From assembly GCF_024679245.1 (NCBI RefSeq), contig NC_090174.1:42664188-42728187 (forward strand): 64,000 nt of DNA, in the 5' to 3' direction. Shown one piece after another: positions 29,317-43,900 of the stretch. This DNA is from Pseudorasbora parva. Lineage: Eukaryota; Chordata; Actinopteri; Cypriniformes; Gobionidae. The notes beneath the pieces are model-generated. The model saw only the letters and a program-made list of their open reading frames with translations. It did not search any database and had not been told where the DNA came from. How positions within the stretch are numbered: position 1 is the first letter of the stretch; every line of letters starts with the position of its first letter. A program made the position numbers and the translations under genes.

Positions 29317-31058
29317 GGTTGTTCTAAAAAAAGAATAAAGAAAAATCACTTGTGAGTAAGATGTAAAACTAACATAGTTAGTAGGCCATCTCTTTGGAAT
29401 CCAAAGCATCTGAGCTGGAATGGAGGCAGACAGTTTAAAGGAGGGAGTTGGTGGTTATGTGGTTGCCTAGGAAACACAGCAGAAAGGGCCTCTAACAAAC
29501 ACCGGCCTGGGCCTCTTACATACAAAGAACCTCATAAACTCAAAAAAGAACCAACTTTTTAATATTTCACACTAGGATCATTCAAAGTTGCATATCTCAT
29601 ATGTGTTTTTATTTATTTACTTAAGCTAAGAAATAGCTAGGTTGATTTACAGTTGTTTTTTAACAGAAAAATCCACAACAAATACTTTTGTTGTCCGGGA
29701 AGAAAAATTACACACATACTAGAATACAATATGCACATTTATCCATAGCTCTCATTTAATTAATTAATACTAATTGAAACACATTTTGCTTCGTTTCAGA
29801 ACTATCAAAATATCTTTACACATGCATTGTTTTTAAAAATATATATAAAATAAGCTTTTGGACTTACCTCAACGTATTTCCACTCTAGTTTCCTCTAGTC
29901 TAGACACTGGCCTGTACAACAGATTGGTTGACATGAACACATCCATGCGCTGCTGCAGTGTCATGGCAACCACACACACCCACTAACTGCCTGTCTGACT
30001 GAAACGAGATTTGCAATGCACAGTCTTTTTTATTTAACAGCTCCTCTATATGTATTGCTATGTTTAATATATATATATATTTTTACCAGAGATTATAAAG
30101 ATTTCTAGACACATATATAAACTTAATTCGTACATTTTAGCACTAACATTTACATAAAATAAACATCTTGGGGATTTTTTAACCACAATCTGGCAACCAG
30201 CTTCATCTTGCAAATATCGCGATAGTGAGTTGTTATCTTCGCGCTGACAGTGCAGTGAAACAAGTTTCCATTCCTGATGATTACAAAACAGTAGGTCGAA
30301 TTTAATTTATTATATTTTACAATTTTAAACAAATAAGGCTATTTCACACGTTTTGAGATTTAATGAAATTTGATCAATTAGATTTACTTTGAATTATTAT
30401 GCAAACTAGCTATTATTATTGTTTCAAATATGTCAGCAGCTTTTATCTTATAGAAACACTTGGATGTCTGAAATGAAATGCTGCCTTCATGTGCAATCGG
30501 AAAATGTCCTACTTCCCACTTCTGAAGTCGTTATTACGAGCTCATTGTATTCAAATTTTGACTTGACTTGAAATTTTGACTTTTGAATGTTGACGTTCAG
30601 TCCAATTTTTTATAATAGCAAACTAGTTACGTTATTCACGGTAATGTCGATAGCACGTGAAGGCAGCATTAATCCAAGCAGTACTTTATGTCCATCCACC
30701 TAATATGTGTCTCTTTGTCTGTCAGTGAGAGAGGTTATCTTACAATTTATCATGCCATGTTCTCGCTTACTAAACAGTTTTAAATGTAGTAACTATTGTA
30801 AGATCATCGTAAAATAATTCGCATTACCAGAGATGGGTCAGTGTAACATTGGTTTCAAATATATCAACATTTGTTGTAATAAGTTATCTAAATCTTCCCC
30901 TGTCCAGTTCCTGTGCTACTGTTTAGTGAACCTATTGTTTACGGTCTATGGTGTGAACTAGCAACCTCACTGTAAGCCTCACTCAGAAAATCCTGAACAT
31001 TTTAGCATCACCCCACCGATAAATATCATTCAAATTGTCTACGTTCTGTTTTTATCAG
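29317..31058. promoter_or_regulatory. Head-to-head intergenic region, coiled-coil gene / rnf181
   Basis: On the minus strand a non-coding first exon of the coiled-coil gene probably ends at 29868 (TTGAG|GTAAGTCC), spliced to the acceptor TTTTTTTAG beside 29323. On the plus strand rnf181 has an acceptor TTTATCAG ending at 31058, 12 bases before its ATG, so its first exon is non-coding and lies upstream, perhaps around 30250-30750. Promoters of both genes should fall between about 29960 and 30700. No TATA box is clear. No repeat stands out. Confidence 0.4.
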
Positions 31059-31070
31059 GTGAAGTAGAAA

Positions 31071-33849
31071 ATGGCCTCGTATTTCGATGAACATGACTGT
31101 GAGCCGACGAATCCAGAAGAGCAGTACAGACAGAACGCCCTGCTCGAGCTTGCGAGGTAACAAGCACTACAGTGCCATCTAGAGGAGAGTTTTTCAAACT
31201 TTATGATGCCATGGATCCCCAAATATGATAAATCTTTCATGAGGGACCCCCCTTCCTAATCTATTATGTATGAAAAAGCATTGAAATTGTTTGATAAATA
31301 GTAAGTAGTAAGTCCAATTTCAAGATTTCAAGATTACAAAAGTTTGCAGTTTTTTAAAATAATAGTTTTATTTAGCAACAATGCATTAAACTGATCAAAA
31401 GTGAAAGTAAATGCATTTATAAGAAAGATTTAAAATAAATGCTGTTCTTTTGAACTTTCTAGTCATCAAAGGATCCAGAAACAAATGTACCACAATCAGC
31501 AGCAGACAGTATTGAAGTATTTTTACTCTGGTGAAGTTTATTTTTAAAGTGTTTCGAATGTTTTTCTTTGGAAAACTTTTACTTCACAACATTCCAAAGC
31601 ATATGGTATTTGTATTAATATAACATTGCACTTTTTACTGCTCTACGTTTCATACTGAATATCATTTTATACTTAATTACATAAAAAATTAGATTAGTAC
31701 TTTCTTTAATTCATGTAAAAGTAATTCAAAGTTTTACTTGAGTACATTTTTAAAATGTAATGAAGTATTAATGGTAAAAACACCTTTTTATTTATGAAAT
31801 GTAGTGCAGTAAAAAGTATGGCATTGAGCTTTTGAATGTAGTGAAGTAAAAGTTTTCCAAAGAAAAACACTAATAAAGTACATATACTTGAAAAATTGAC
31901 TTGAGTAGAAAGTAAAAATACTTCTCTACTGTCCGCCTCTGATCACAATTTTCCAAAAAATATTAAGCAGCAACTGTTTTCAACTTTGAAATGTTTCTTG
32001 AACACAAAATGGAATTAATAGTATTAGCATTAATAGTAGTTAGTTAGTATTAAAACCAACCTTTATAGTTTTTGTCAGCTATGTGGATTGGAATGTAATG
32101 ATAGAGCTGACCATTTGAAAAACATTGCGGCTGTAGGTCTCTGATGCAGGGTCTTGACATAGACTCAGGTTCATTTGATTTGTCGGATTGGGACCAGCGT
32201 CTCCCCCCTCCTGCAGCAAAAGCTGTGGTTCAGAGTCTTCCTGTGGTCATCATCTCCCCTGAACAAGCAGGTAACAGGCTACTCATTCATAATCATGTGC
32301 AAACTTCACATTAAAAGAAGACATTATTGCATGAAGCAACATTAGCATAGGCAGTAAAGAGTATTGATAATAACCATAGGTAGATGTTTCCTTGTGTTGC
32401 GGCATTGATTGAATTCAAAGATCTTTCTTCTTAAACTTCCCTCAAGCTCTTTCTTCATTTGACAGATAAAGGACTGAAGTGTCCGGTGTGTTTATTGGAG
32501 TTCGAGGAGGAAGAGACTGTAAGAGAGATGCCCTGTAAACATCTATTCCACACAGGATGTATCCTGCCATGGCTCAGTAAGGTACGTTTAGTGGTTTGAT
32601 CCAGAAGTCAATGAACTACTGTTCAAAGATTTGGGGCCAGAAAGATCAAAAAGTTACAGTAAAACTCTTAAATTGTTAGAAAAAACAATCTATCTATATT
32701 AATCAAATAATCCTGAAGTAAATGTATCACAGTTTCCACAAAACATTAAGCAGCACAGTTGTTTTCAACATTGACAATGCTAAGAAATGAACATACTAGG
32801 ATTCATTCTGAAGGATCGTGTGACACTGAAGACTGGAGTAATGGCTGATGACAATTCAGCTTTGCCAGGAATTAAAGGGATAGTTCACCCGAAAATGAAA
32901 AATAGCCGATGATTTACTCATCCTCAAGCCATCCTAGGTGTATATGACTTTCTTCTTTACAATCAGAGTTATATTAAAAAAGTCCTGGCTAATCCAAGCT
33001 TTATAACGGCAGTAAATGGTAGCCCAAAAAAGTTCATCCATCCATTATAACAGTAATCCACACAGCTCCGAGGGGTTAATAAAGGCCTTCTGAAGTGAAT
33101 TGATTGGTTTGTGTAGGAAAATATCCACATTTAAACTTCATAAAGTATAATATCTAGCTTCCTGAAAGACAGACAAATGAATGCAGCCTTGATGAGCATT
33201 AGAGACTTTTTTTCATTATAAAATCTTACAGACCCAAACTTTTGAACCGTAATGTACATGGATAATATTTAATGTTTCTACATAACATTCCAGACCAATT
33301 CATGTCCCTTGTGTCGACTTGAACTACCCACTGACAATCCAGACTATGAAGAGTTCAAAAAAGATAAGGTAAGACTGTGCCATATTTACTGACATAACCT
33401 CGGTTTCCTGAAATGAGGGAACGAGATGTTACATTCATGCTGTTACTTATATTCATGTTTTTTTGTGACTGGGTTATTCAGGGGAAAGATACCATTCAGC
33501 GGCATATAGGTTTTTTTTTTTGCCAATGCTTGACAGCCACTGGCTATTGCAAGGCATAATGGTGTGATTGAATCAGGCTTCAGTATTTCTAGAAGAAAGG
33601 TGTTTTCCCATAACGTCATCAGATGCAATGTTTCATTGCCTCTTTTCAGGAAACTGAGGTTATGTCAGTAACCGGAGATGTTTTCTGTTTGAAGTCACGC
33701 ACAGTTATTGTTATTTCTGTAACTTATTCATTGTGAACGAACACCTTAAGAATATGTCCAAGCATTAAGTGCGTTTGTATGTTTTAAAGGAACGGAGAAG
33801 ACAAAGAGAACACAGATTAGAGGATCTACATGGAGCCATGTACACATGA
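31071..33849 (+). CDS. rnf181: RING finger protein 181, E3 ubiquitin ligase, complete, 5 coding exons
   Basis: Exons: 31071-31156, 32137-32270, 32466-32581, 33294-33368, 33790-33849. All phases agree; 156 aa against 153 in human. The N terminus ([20 protein letters not shown]) and the [14 protein letters not shown] block are typical of RNF181. A C3H2C3 RING-H2 domain spans about residues 80-125: CPVC, then CKHLFH, C-ILPWL, and CPLC, with the zinc ligands all present. The tail is short, basic and ends GAMYT. RING proteins of this type recruit an E2 and transfer ubiquitin; the human protein is reported to bind integrin alpha-IIb and to act in BCL10/CARD11 and ERK pathways (from memory). AATAAA at 34175-34180 is a likely poly(A) signal. 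It is tail to tail with tmem150a, which supports the assignment. Confidence 0.95.
31497..31941. mobile_element. hAT-type MITE in rnf181 intron 1
   Basis: The ends are inverted: CAGCAGCAGACAGTATTGAA on the left and CTACTGTCCGCCTCTG on the right. The 8-base flanks ACCACAAT (31489-31496) and ATCACAAT (31942-31949) differ at one position and fit a hAT target duplication. The element interrupts a member of the dispersed repeat family (31360-31496 and 31942-32065), so it is younger than that repeat. A decayed relative lies at about 60740-60855. Confidence 0.75.
32582..33293. repeat. rnf181 intron 3, two dispersed repeats
   Basis: From about 32640 to 32870 runs the dispersed family containing GAAGGATCGTGTGACACTGA. 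It is followed directly by AAAGGGATAGTTCACCCGAA (from 32873) and its associated sequence to about 33230. Both are common in this window. The following introns to 33789 hold no recognised feature. Confidence 0.5.
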
Positions 33850-34278
33850 CCTCGGCATCTCAAAAACTTGATACAAATACAAATATATGAATTCAACTTT
33901 CAGTTTGTTGGAAGTGAGTTTACTGAGCAGGGACCAGGCTTTGAAATTATTTAGTTTGCTTGTACTTGAAAAAAAACTATTTTATTGTTATCCCTTTTAA
34001 GGTTGCGTTTGTATGGCTATGCACTGAAAACTGTTTGTTTGAAACTCTAATGTAGCTTTATAAATCTGATTTTATTAAAATGTTTTAAAGCAATTTTTCT
34101 TATTGTGAATTTGAATTAGTTTGCTCCATGATCTCATATTGATTCATTTTGCTCCCTGAAGAGATTTCTTACTGAATAAATCTTTATTGTGCTGATCATA
34201 AGCAATGAATGCCATAATTAAAAACAATGCTCATGACTTTATCAGTGGACTTTACATTGTCCTCTTTCCAGTCAGTAA

Positions 34279-35118
34279 GGCCCCATTCACACCGCAAGTC
34301 TTAATGCTCAATTCCGATTTTTTGCTCAGATCAGATTTTTTGATTGGCTGTTCAAATTACCTTTTAAAATGTGGCCTATATCCGATTTCAGTGTGAACTG
34401 TTTGATGTTTCAAACTAATACGCATGTGCAAAAGAACAATATCAATGACATCAGACGTAGCGCGCTGTTGCACTAAAGTACGGGAGGTTATGGAGGAAGT
34501 AACCATTTTCGCTTTTATTTTAAAATGTTTGTGTAATGGAAGCCATAACATTAATGAGCATGTGCTGAAGAGAAGAACGAAAAGAAAGAGAGCAAAATTG
34601 GGTTATTTTGGCCTTTTGTCACCTTCCTTTGGCACTGAAGCCACGTTTTTCTGTGTCCACGTTCTTCCATTTCGTGTGCTATTTTTTCAAAAACGGAGCA
34701 GTTACGGTAGGATCCTTCTAGCATAGCTTGAATTGAAGCTATGAATATGAATCTCCCCATATACTAATTAGGTCTAACATCCCACTCTCCCTCCATTGAC
34801 TCGCTCCATCGCTGTTCTCAATATCTAGTCAAGTTTTTATCGCCGGCACATAATTGTGACAAATGACGACGTAGATTGACGTAAAATTCACATCAAATCC
34901 GCCTTGGTTGTTCACACTGCGGCCGCATTGGAAAAAATCTGATCTGGGTCTGATTCAGGACCACATATGTATGTGGTCTAAATCTGATTTGAAAAAATGA
35001 AAAATCAGATCTGGGCTAGATTTGAGTGTTCACACTACCTCTGAAGAAGTCTGACCTGGTCACTTGACCCCCAAAAAATCAGATTTGGGCCACTTTTGCC
35101 TGCAGTGTGAACGGGGCC
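34279..35118. mobile_element. Non-autonomous DNA transposon with GGCCCC..TTCACAC ends
   Basis: The left terminus is GGCCCCATTCACACCGCA and the right terminus TGCAGTGTGAACGGGGCC, an inverted pair. Inner arms repeat AATCAGATTTGGGCC-like words. 840 bp. A 100-codon ORF at 34424-34726 has no recognisable transposase motif. It lies between the convergent 3' ends of rnf181 and tmem150a. The superfamily is not decided. Confidence 0.65.
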
Positions 35119-37914
35119 CAAATGAAACCCTTCTTATATAATATGGTAGAACTCTACCTCATGGAAAATGTGTGAATTTTAAGTGTTTATGTAAAATGAT
35201 GTAATGACTCAACCTTGCTAAGACAGGCTTGTAATGACTTTACTAATGTCGAAGCAGAAAATTGTCTGAATTCATAAAAAGTCCAATTGTCTTTTCCATA
35301 TTTTTCAAATAAAAAATGAACTTCTCTAAACATTGTGTATTATTAGTTCAAGTGAGTAGAATAATTTATCTTTGAATGATCAGAGACAGGTACAGATACA
35401 CTTGTTTATTTTTCCATCAGATGTTTTGGTAATTATTATTCAATATAAATCTCTTGTCAAAGAAAATCATTGAAATTATACATAAATCTTACTCATTTAC
35501 AAAATAAAAATATTCTTTGCATTGTTTTTATTTCGATTTTGGAGTGTGATCCTCAAGTCTCTGTTCTGTTCTCAACAGATGCATTGTGTTGATAAAAAAT
35601 ACTTTGATTACATCATTTAAAGGCATCAGAAAAATAACTTCTATCCAGAGAACAGCTGCAGTTCATGAAACATCCAAGAAATAAACATCATCAACCAAAA
35701 ACACATTTCAATCATTTTCATGTAAGTGTGGGATCCTCAATCCTATATATATATATATATATAAGTGTAGGCTCTTACAAACATTCTCACAAGCACAGAT
35801 ACATCGCAAAAGTTGGCAACAAAATTAAATGAAAATATCTAACAATTTTCCCATGTGATTTTAATATATTGGACCAAGTCTAAGAAACAATTCTTACACA
35901 ATCTTTTGCTCTTAGGGGACCTATAAATGCCTAACCTATTATTCAGATAATATAATATGCTCTATATGCATTGACAAGTATTGAATGTAATTTATACCAA
36001 ATGATATGGAAAAAAAGGCAATGAGAAATGACATTAACATTAGCTCAATAAGCTTATTTAAACATGCTTCATATTACCCAAGGTTTTATTCCCTTTTGTT
36101 TTGGTTTAAATTACGTTTGACCCATTATGTTACTGTACCTCTATGTGCAGTTTAGTTTGGGTGTATTGTGTAATGACCAAATAATAAATTGTGGAGGTAG
36201 CCATGAAAAAAAAAACATCTTTCAAAATGATATTTAATGGATGGTTTCAGTTGTACAGTGCAGCCCTGTGAATCTTCTCTTGCATGCGAAGAGAAGGAAA
36301 CAATATTTCAAATAGCTCTCCAATAATAGAGTCAACAGAGATAAACATGTATGATGCCTAGAGACCACATCTAAATTTACTGTCTAATCATTGGCATGAA
36401 ACGTATCTGTCCCATTGAAGGGCAGCAAACAAACAGAGACGGTAACTGGCACATTTCTGTGTGAAATTTAAACATAAAAGCACAATAAATCCCAATACAG
36501 ACCATTTGATTGATAGTCTGAATTGGAAACATCACACAAATACTACAGTAATGCTAAGGCCACCATAACCACTCAACCCTCAGATTTCAAACACGGTTTC
36601 CTAGGTTCCAGCCTAGAGACCAGTCAGTTTCATTCATATAATCGCTTCAAAGTGATAATATTGCAGTACTGTCATTTTCTTAGTGGCTATATGTGTCCTG
36701 CTACATAAAAAAAACAATGAAAGTTAAACGAATCAAAGGCATATTTAACTAAATAAAATGAAACCTTTGGCAACAGAGAAAAACAAAAACTGATGTGCTG
36801 ATAATGTAAAATATCACTTTTCAGTCTGATTAGTTGTTTTGATGAAACGCAAAACAATCAAAAAAAGATGTGTAAGCAAAATCACAATGTAAAACGCTGA
36901 ATGAATGTGGCATTTTTGGAGTGGTTTTAATGAACCTTGACAGAGAAAAAAATAATAAAGACATTTTATTTTTAAAAATATATATATATATAATATATAA
37001 AACGTACAGTCAATGCGAATATATTTACTCTACGGCTTCTCAACTGATCAGGAAGGCAAGGTTAGAGCTGGTGTCACCTTACATCACTTCCTCCTGCTTG
37101 AAATGAAAAACAAAACCCACCTTGTCAGAATAAACAGGACAAAAGCAACCCAGCATGACAAAACATCTATCTTACCCACTGCATCATTAAAAAGGCCACT
37201 ATTACAAAAATGGGTAAATATGACTTAACTGAACGCGTAAGATTTCAATTTAAATGTGTTTTTCTACTAATTCCAAAATAACAGGTACTCAAATGGCTAT
37301 AGTTCGATCCATAGCTTAGACATTCACGATTTCAAAAATGATAATACTCGGTTCCTGATCGTCTGCAATCCCAAATAAAAGTGAAAAGAACTTAAAACTA
37401 CAAGTTCATTCATTGTGTAACGTGCAAATCATCCATTTGCAACAGTAAGGGTGGGCAAGCAGTAGCAAGCTCTAAAAGAGATAACCCTGAAACATTTGTG
37501 CAAACGTGACAGTAAAAATTGACCCCATCACCCAGTTCAAGCAACAGCAATGTAACATGACAAACCACTGGATCTGTGCTTACAATAACCTTAAAGTGGA
37601 GCTAAAATCCTCCTTCTGTCTTTCTCTTTAGAAAAATGCTCGTTCTGTCCTTCTCATCCACAAACAACCTAACCGGAGCTTCTCGCAAAGGCAAAACAGG
37701 ACGGAAAAAAAGACAAATCTGTCAGACAAAAATGAAATCTGAAATGGTAATATACAACAGTCACGCGTGTAAATCAGACCAACTCTTAACCTGCCTCGAT
37801 TCGGTCTGAACGGTTCCTCGAAATCACTTTAATCTCAGCCCAAGCGTGGTCTTTAAAAGCGTGGTCTTTAGAGCACCGTCGTGAGGCATCCCACCTGCCA
37901 GTATGCGACTGCGT
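35119..37914 (-). other. Probable long 3' UTR of tmem150a
   Basis: On the minus strand downstream of the tmem150a stop there are 2.8 kb without coding signals and with few recognisable repeats, unlike the neighbouring introns. Candidate AATAAA hexamers on the minus strand lie at 35527-35532 and 35405-35410. A 3' UTR of about 2.4 kb is plausible. This is inferred from repeat depletion and signals only. Confidence 0.4.
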
Positions 37915-40900
37915 TTAAAGCATTGCGATGTTCTCATGAGTGCAGTTCAGATGAGTGGAGGTGCTGCTTCCTCCAGGAGATTTCAAACCCTTGCTGCTTC
38001 CCAGGGCGCCTGCTTGGATGTCGTCTCCGATCATGACACCGGGCCCGTGCGAGAGGTTCCTCTGGAGGCCGGCCATCATGGTCTCGGTGGTAACCGTGCC
38101 GAACTCGTAGGTGAAAGTCCCATAGAACACGAGGATGATTACAGTGAAGACCCACTCACAGATGGCCGCTGCATGTTGTAAAACAAAGCTCTCGTGGATG
38201 AAGAATATCCCACCTGAGGAGGACCATCAAGGATTCAAACGTTTCAAAAATGGCAGCTTATAATTGTGTGAGCTGAAGGCACAGCTGGTCTCTATGGCCT
38301 CACTTATAGTGAGGAAAGCCATGGATTATTAATGGAGAGACTGGTTAATTAGCTGCTCTCATAGTTACATTAGCCAGCAACCCTTTCCTCCAGTTGGGGA
38401 AAAAAAACTATCCATAAATCATTGATGAACACAGCGGAGATAAAGAAGGAAGGCCGGGAGACTCCAGCTGGGCTCATCAGTCTCCATGCCGACATTTACA
38501 CCGAAGCAATTAGATTACACCTCCACTATAATATGAGTCAGGGGCTTCATGATTGTGACTAGAACCTCAGCAGGAAGACAAACAGGTAAAAGCTCAGTAC
38601 TAGGGCTTTCCTTGCGCTGATTGTGCCGCAAATTATTTAAAACATCTGATGCTAAATGGTATAGTTCAAATATGGCATCATTTATTCACCCTCATATTGG
38701 TGCATACCTGGATAACTTATTTGAAGAGCACAAAAGGTGTATTTTTGAAGAATGTTGCTCTTTTCCATGCAATTACAATGAATGAGAATCTTGGAAACTA
38801 TAAATTTATCATAAAACTAGTCTATATAACCATACTGCTCAATATCAAGTCTTCTGAAGCTATAATAGCTCTGTGATGATGAAATGAAAGTAGCGATATA
38901 TCTTTCTTCTTTATTGTTACAGACATTCAAGAGCAACGGATTTCCTGGAAAAAAAAGTAGGGTGGGGTCTGTCCTATCCGGTTGCTGATTGAATGGAAGA
39001 TTGATATGAACGGAAGCTTGCAACTGTTAAAAAAAGGGGCGGGTTTAAGCAGACAGCGTGATTGGAAAAGTCTGGCATATACACACGTGTCATGGCGTCA
39101 TAGCGCCATGAAACACCGCCTCTACAGCACGTCTAATCCAGTAGCCTCGCCCACCGATACACGAACATCATTAGTTGACCTCAGACAACAGTATAAAAAA
39201 ATTAAAAAGCCAGTTCATGACACCTCTAAGAATGAGATGAGGGTAAGTAAATGATGACAGAATATACATTTTTGGTGAACTATCCCTTTAACTCTTTCCC
39301 CACCAGCGTTTAAAAAAGAAGAAGAGTTGCCAGTTGCCAAAATGTTATTTTGTTTAATGAATGTCTGAGGATGCAATGTATCAAAATAAAGAGCTGACCC
39401 GTCTTCTTAAAAAAAGTAATTTTTTATCAACACTTGACTATTGGTAAGTTTCATAAAAAAAGCAATATTTTGAACAAAAATCTGAGAAAATCACTATTTT
39501 TTTAAAGACTGTTTCCAGATCAGATCCAGACCGATTATCAAACACAGATGGAATAGATTGAGTCCATCAATACCCCTAATGCTTGCACAGTCTTTTAACT
39601 TGGCCTGGGTCCACATTTCATTCAGTAACATTAGATAATTTTGATTCATATGCCATTTAATGATGATGATCATTATTTTACATATGCATATGATTACATG
39701 CGATCGCTTGTTTTACTCTGACTGTAAGTAAAAAAATATGGACATAGTGTCTGTGACGTCACCCATAGGATTCTGAAGTGCAGATTCTGGAGCCTGTCCC
39801 TAGTGGCCAATCGAGGAATTGCAGTTTAAGTTACTTCCGTATTGGCTTCAAAAGTAACTGTGGGAGGTTGCCGCTTGGTTTTACTGGCAGCTAAAACACA
39901 GAAACCCAGAAAATTCTGTGTTTGGCGGGGAAAGAGTTAAAAGCCAACTATCCCCAGCGTGCACTTATTGCATGGAATAGAGCAATCAGTACAATTTCTC
40001 AAGAAATTGAAGCATGTTAGTCATTTAGTTTTGAAAAGACAACAGCCTTTAAATTACACAGGTAATACAGTCTAAATAAACAAGTCAAATAAGTAATCAA
40101 TGTCAAGACATACAGTATTGTGAACACAAGCTTATTCATCATTTTTTCAGTCACACTCAATAACAAGGAAGGATACTAAGAACCAGTGTGATGAGAGCAC
40201 CAGAAGCCAGTGCTACGCGCATGTGAGCCATCCAGTAGTCCAGAGAGGTGACAGCCACCCGGTAGGTCAGCAAACACTGCAAACACACGAACAGAATGCC
40301 TGCTGGAAAGGCGGCACCCGCACCCACATAGTGAAGTGTTTTTGCATGGTCCACCTGTCCGAAAAGCAGTACAACATTATTGAAATAATAATAATAAATC
40401 AAAGCATTGCAAATAAAAGACCAGGGGCCTATTGCACAAAACTAGGGTAAGTGATTAAGACTGGATATATCTTGGTGATCCTGGCTCAATTCATCTGCTA
40501 ATATACATTTATCTTTATTGTTCTTGGTGTGAGTGTGTATTAAATTTTGCAAACAGATGACAAGCTCACCAAGACATCCCTTATCCTAGTTTTGTGCAAT
40601 AGGTCCCAGGACATTGAAACTAGAAAACAGACACTGACATATATGTTTTCCTGCAACAAGAAACTTGCTTATTGCACACTCAGCATATGAATTGAAGTGT
40701 TGTTAAGGATGAGGGGGAGAAACGTCCTCTAAAATCCATTTTGAAGAATGAGACTGCTGCATGCATAGATCAATACTAATCACTTTGAGAACATCAGCCT
40801 TTCTGAAACACTCTGATGCTGATCAATGCATCAGTCTGAATTTACAGCCCATGAAAAGACAAAAGGTAAAAAAGTCAGCCCTTCATATCTTCTCATAAAG

Positions 40901-43900
40901 CACTAACAGAAGTCCAAAAGCATCCTACCATGTTTGGTATGTGAATGGGGACTGGGGCATGACAAAAAAGTCAAGGTGTAAAAATGTTCTGCTATTAGTC
41001 TGCTATGAGACAAACGTGTCAGACAATTATCCTTCACCAACAGTGTATAGGCAGAATTCTGTGACTGACCTGGAAGTTGCCCACCATGACTAGTCCCAGA
41101 GCATTGGTACATCCAGACACAAGTCCGCTTGTGTTGAGCCAACAATGGTTCCTGTGCTCGATGATCTGAGCGTACCGTAGCAAACACACCAACACCACTT
41201 CACATTAAAAGAAAACAGAAGTACAAGTAAGGCAATCAGACCATGATATATTTGAATTTGTTCTGCCAATATTTTAAGTATATAGTTTTTTATTATTATG
41301 ACATTATTATTCACATTGCAAATATCAAATCAAGTAGTAGCAACTATGAAAAAATGATGCTTAAACTTTTCTGACAGTCCACTACTTGTATTCAGCAATG
41401 ACACATTCAATTAATCAGAAGCCATATTTATAATGTTACAAAGGATTTCTATTTGAAATAAATGCTGTTCTTTTAAACTTTCTATTGGTCAAAAAATAAC
41501 AACTGTTTTCAACATTGTTTCTTAAGCACCAAACCAACATATAATAGGGCTGTCAAGCGATCACAATTTTAAAAAATCAAATTAATTACACAATGTGACG
41601 ATTAATAGCAAATTAATCACACATAAAATTTGGCTGAGAAATTACTCCAAAAAGATAATTTATGTAATAAATTATGTAATAAAAAAAATCAAAAAGACAT
41701 TACAAATTATCTCCTCAATAGCTTGAGAAATAACTATTTTTGGGTCAACTATATCTTTAATGATTGCTTTTATTAATATGGAAATATGAATGTATACTCT
41801 AAATAAGAATCTGACAGTAGGTGGTGGTAAATGTCTAATTGAGTCATTTATTCATTTGATTCATTCATGAGAGAAGTAATGGTTCTCTCTCTCCATCATT
41901 GGTTCACCCGTTTCGTCTAAAACTCATTCAGAAGTGTATTGCTCGAAGACAGAGATGAATAGCTATGCTTTGTCTTTATTTATTTGTTGGCAAAACTGAG
42001 CAAAACAGAATAAAAACAACACAATGTTGTCTAAAACAACACAATATTAACTTATTTTATTAAACTGTTGTATAAGATCAATATTGCATTTGAGCTCGTA
42101 TGGATAGTAATTTCATGAATTTCATAATTCATTACGTGTGTGATATGGCTTATATATCATGATGTAAATATGAGGAAAAATTGGTAATGTGAAAGCCATC
42201 ATGTGGACCCGGGTTAGCTGAGCTCAGGTGTACTGAATTCAAGACTACCTGAAAGATGCGTTATTCACGTGAATGTGAAAGCAACACGGACAAGAAAAGT
42301 AATGCGCATGCGTTTTATTGGATGACGATGTATTTAGTTTATTTTAGTTTACAGAAGTTGGAGAAATAAGCTTTTTATTCAGCCTTTGATATATATCATG
42401 GTCATATAAGAATATCCTGTTAGTTTCAGAGCTGAAAACTTCCTTGTTAGTCAAAGAAAAGCTTTTCAAGCAAACGAGAGATCTCATAATATGCCAACCT
42501 TGTCATAGAATGCAGAAACGCCACCTCAACAGATAAATATGTAAGCCTGCTTCTGTAGCGCCGCTCACTGACTCTCACTGTGGAGCTAAACGGATCATGC
42601 TACAGGGCAATAAGCATGCCGAAGATAGCGAGATAGTGCGCCGTGCCTAGTTTTGGACACAATCGCTGCATAAGCTTCCTTCAGATTCTACTACAAACCC
42701 TATTCCAAAAAATTTGGGACACTGTACAAATTGTGAATAAAAAAAGAAATGCTATAATTTACAAATCTCATAAACTTATGTTTTATTCAAAATAGAATAT
42801 AGATAACATATCAAATGTTGAAAGTGAGACATTTTGAAATTCCATGCCAAATATTGGCTCATTTTGGATTTCATGAGAGCTACACATTCCAAAAAAGTTG
42901 GGACAGTTAGTAATAAGAGGCCAGAAAAGTTAAATATACATACAAGGAACAGCTGGAGGAGCAGTTTGCAACTTATTAGGTCAATTGGCAACATGATTGG
43001 GTATAAAAAGAGCCTCTTAGAGTGGCAGTGTCTCTCAGAAGTCAAGATGGGCAGAGGATCACCAATTCCCTCAATGCTGTGGCGAAAAATAGTGGAGCAA
43101 TATCAGAAAGGAGTTTCTAAGAGAAAAATTTGCATGTTTATCATCTACAGTGCATAATATCATCCAAAGATTCAGAGAACAAGGCTGGAAAACCATAATG
43201 GATGCCTATGATCTTCGGGCCCTTAGACGGCGGCACTGCATCACATATAGGAATGCAACTGTAATGGAATCACAAAATGGGCTCAGGAATACTTCCAGAA
43301 AACATTGTCATTGAACACAATCCACCGTGCCATTCGCCGTTTCCAGCTAAACTTTATAGTTAAAAAAAAAGCCATATCTGAACATGATCCAGAAGCGCAG
43401 GCATTTTCACTGCTGGAAGGTATTTCCAGGTTCTAAAACAACATATTCTCTTATCCAGATGTCGTCTCTTTTAGGGAAGACCTTGCATTTTCCAACATGA
43501 CAATGCCAGACCACATACTGCATCAATTACAACATCATGTGTACACGCAGCCCCATCTCCGTCAGTGTTTAAACATATAACAGCGGCGCAGATGCCCATA
43601 GCCCGTGATAACTTTACAGATCAACAAACACAATCATACCCTTTTCCCTTACGTAATGTCACATAAGGTGAATTCAGGGTGATAGGAAACTTTTCCCCAA
43701 GTCATCTTAATGCCAAAAAGTGTCCCAATCACCTTGAATTCACCCTATATCAGGAGAAGTGGATCTTGTGTTGTAAATCCAGCAGGCTCAGTCAGTGTTT
43801 AAACATATAATGGCGGCACGGACGCCCACAGCCCGTGAAAACTTTGCAGATCAACTAACAACCATTTTCTACTCTGTTCTCTCACGTAATGTCACATTAC

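Noticed and set aside
34424..34726. A 100-codon frame in the DNA transposon between rnf181 and tmem150a
   Set aside because: No transposase motif or splice signals. The length is within chance for this composition.
37903..38181. A 92-codon plus-strand frame over the last tmem150a exon
   Set aside because: It is the antisense shadow of a conserved minus-strand exon.
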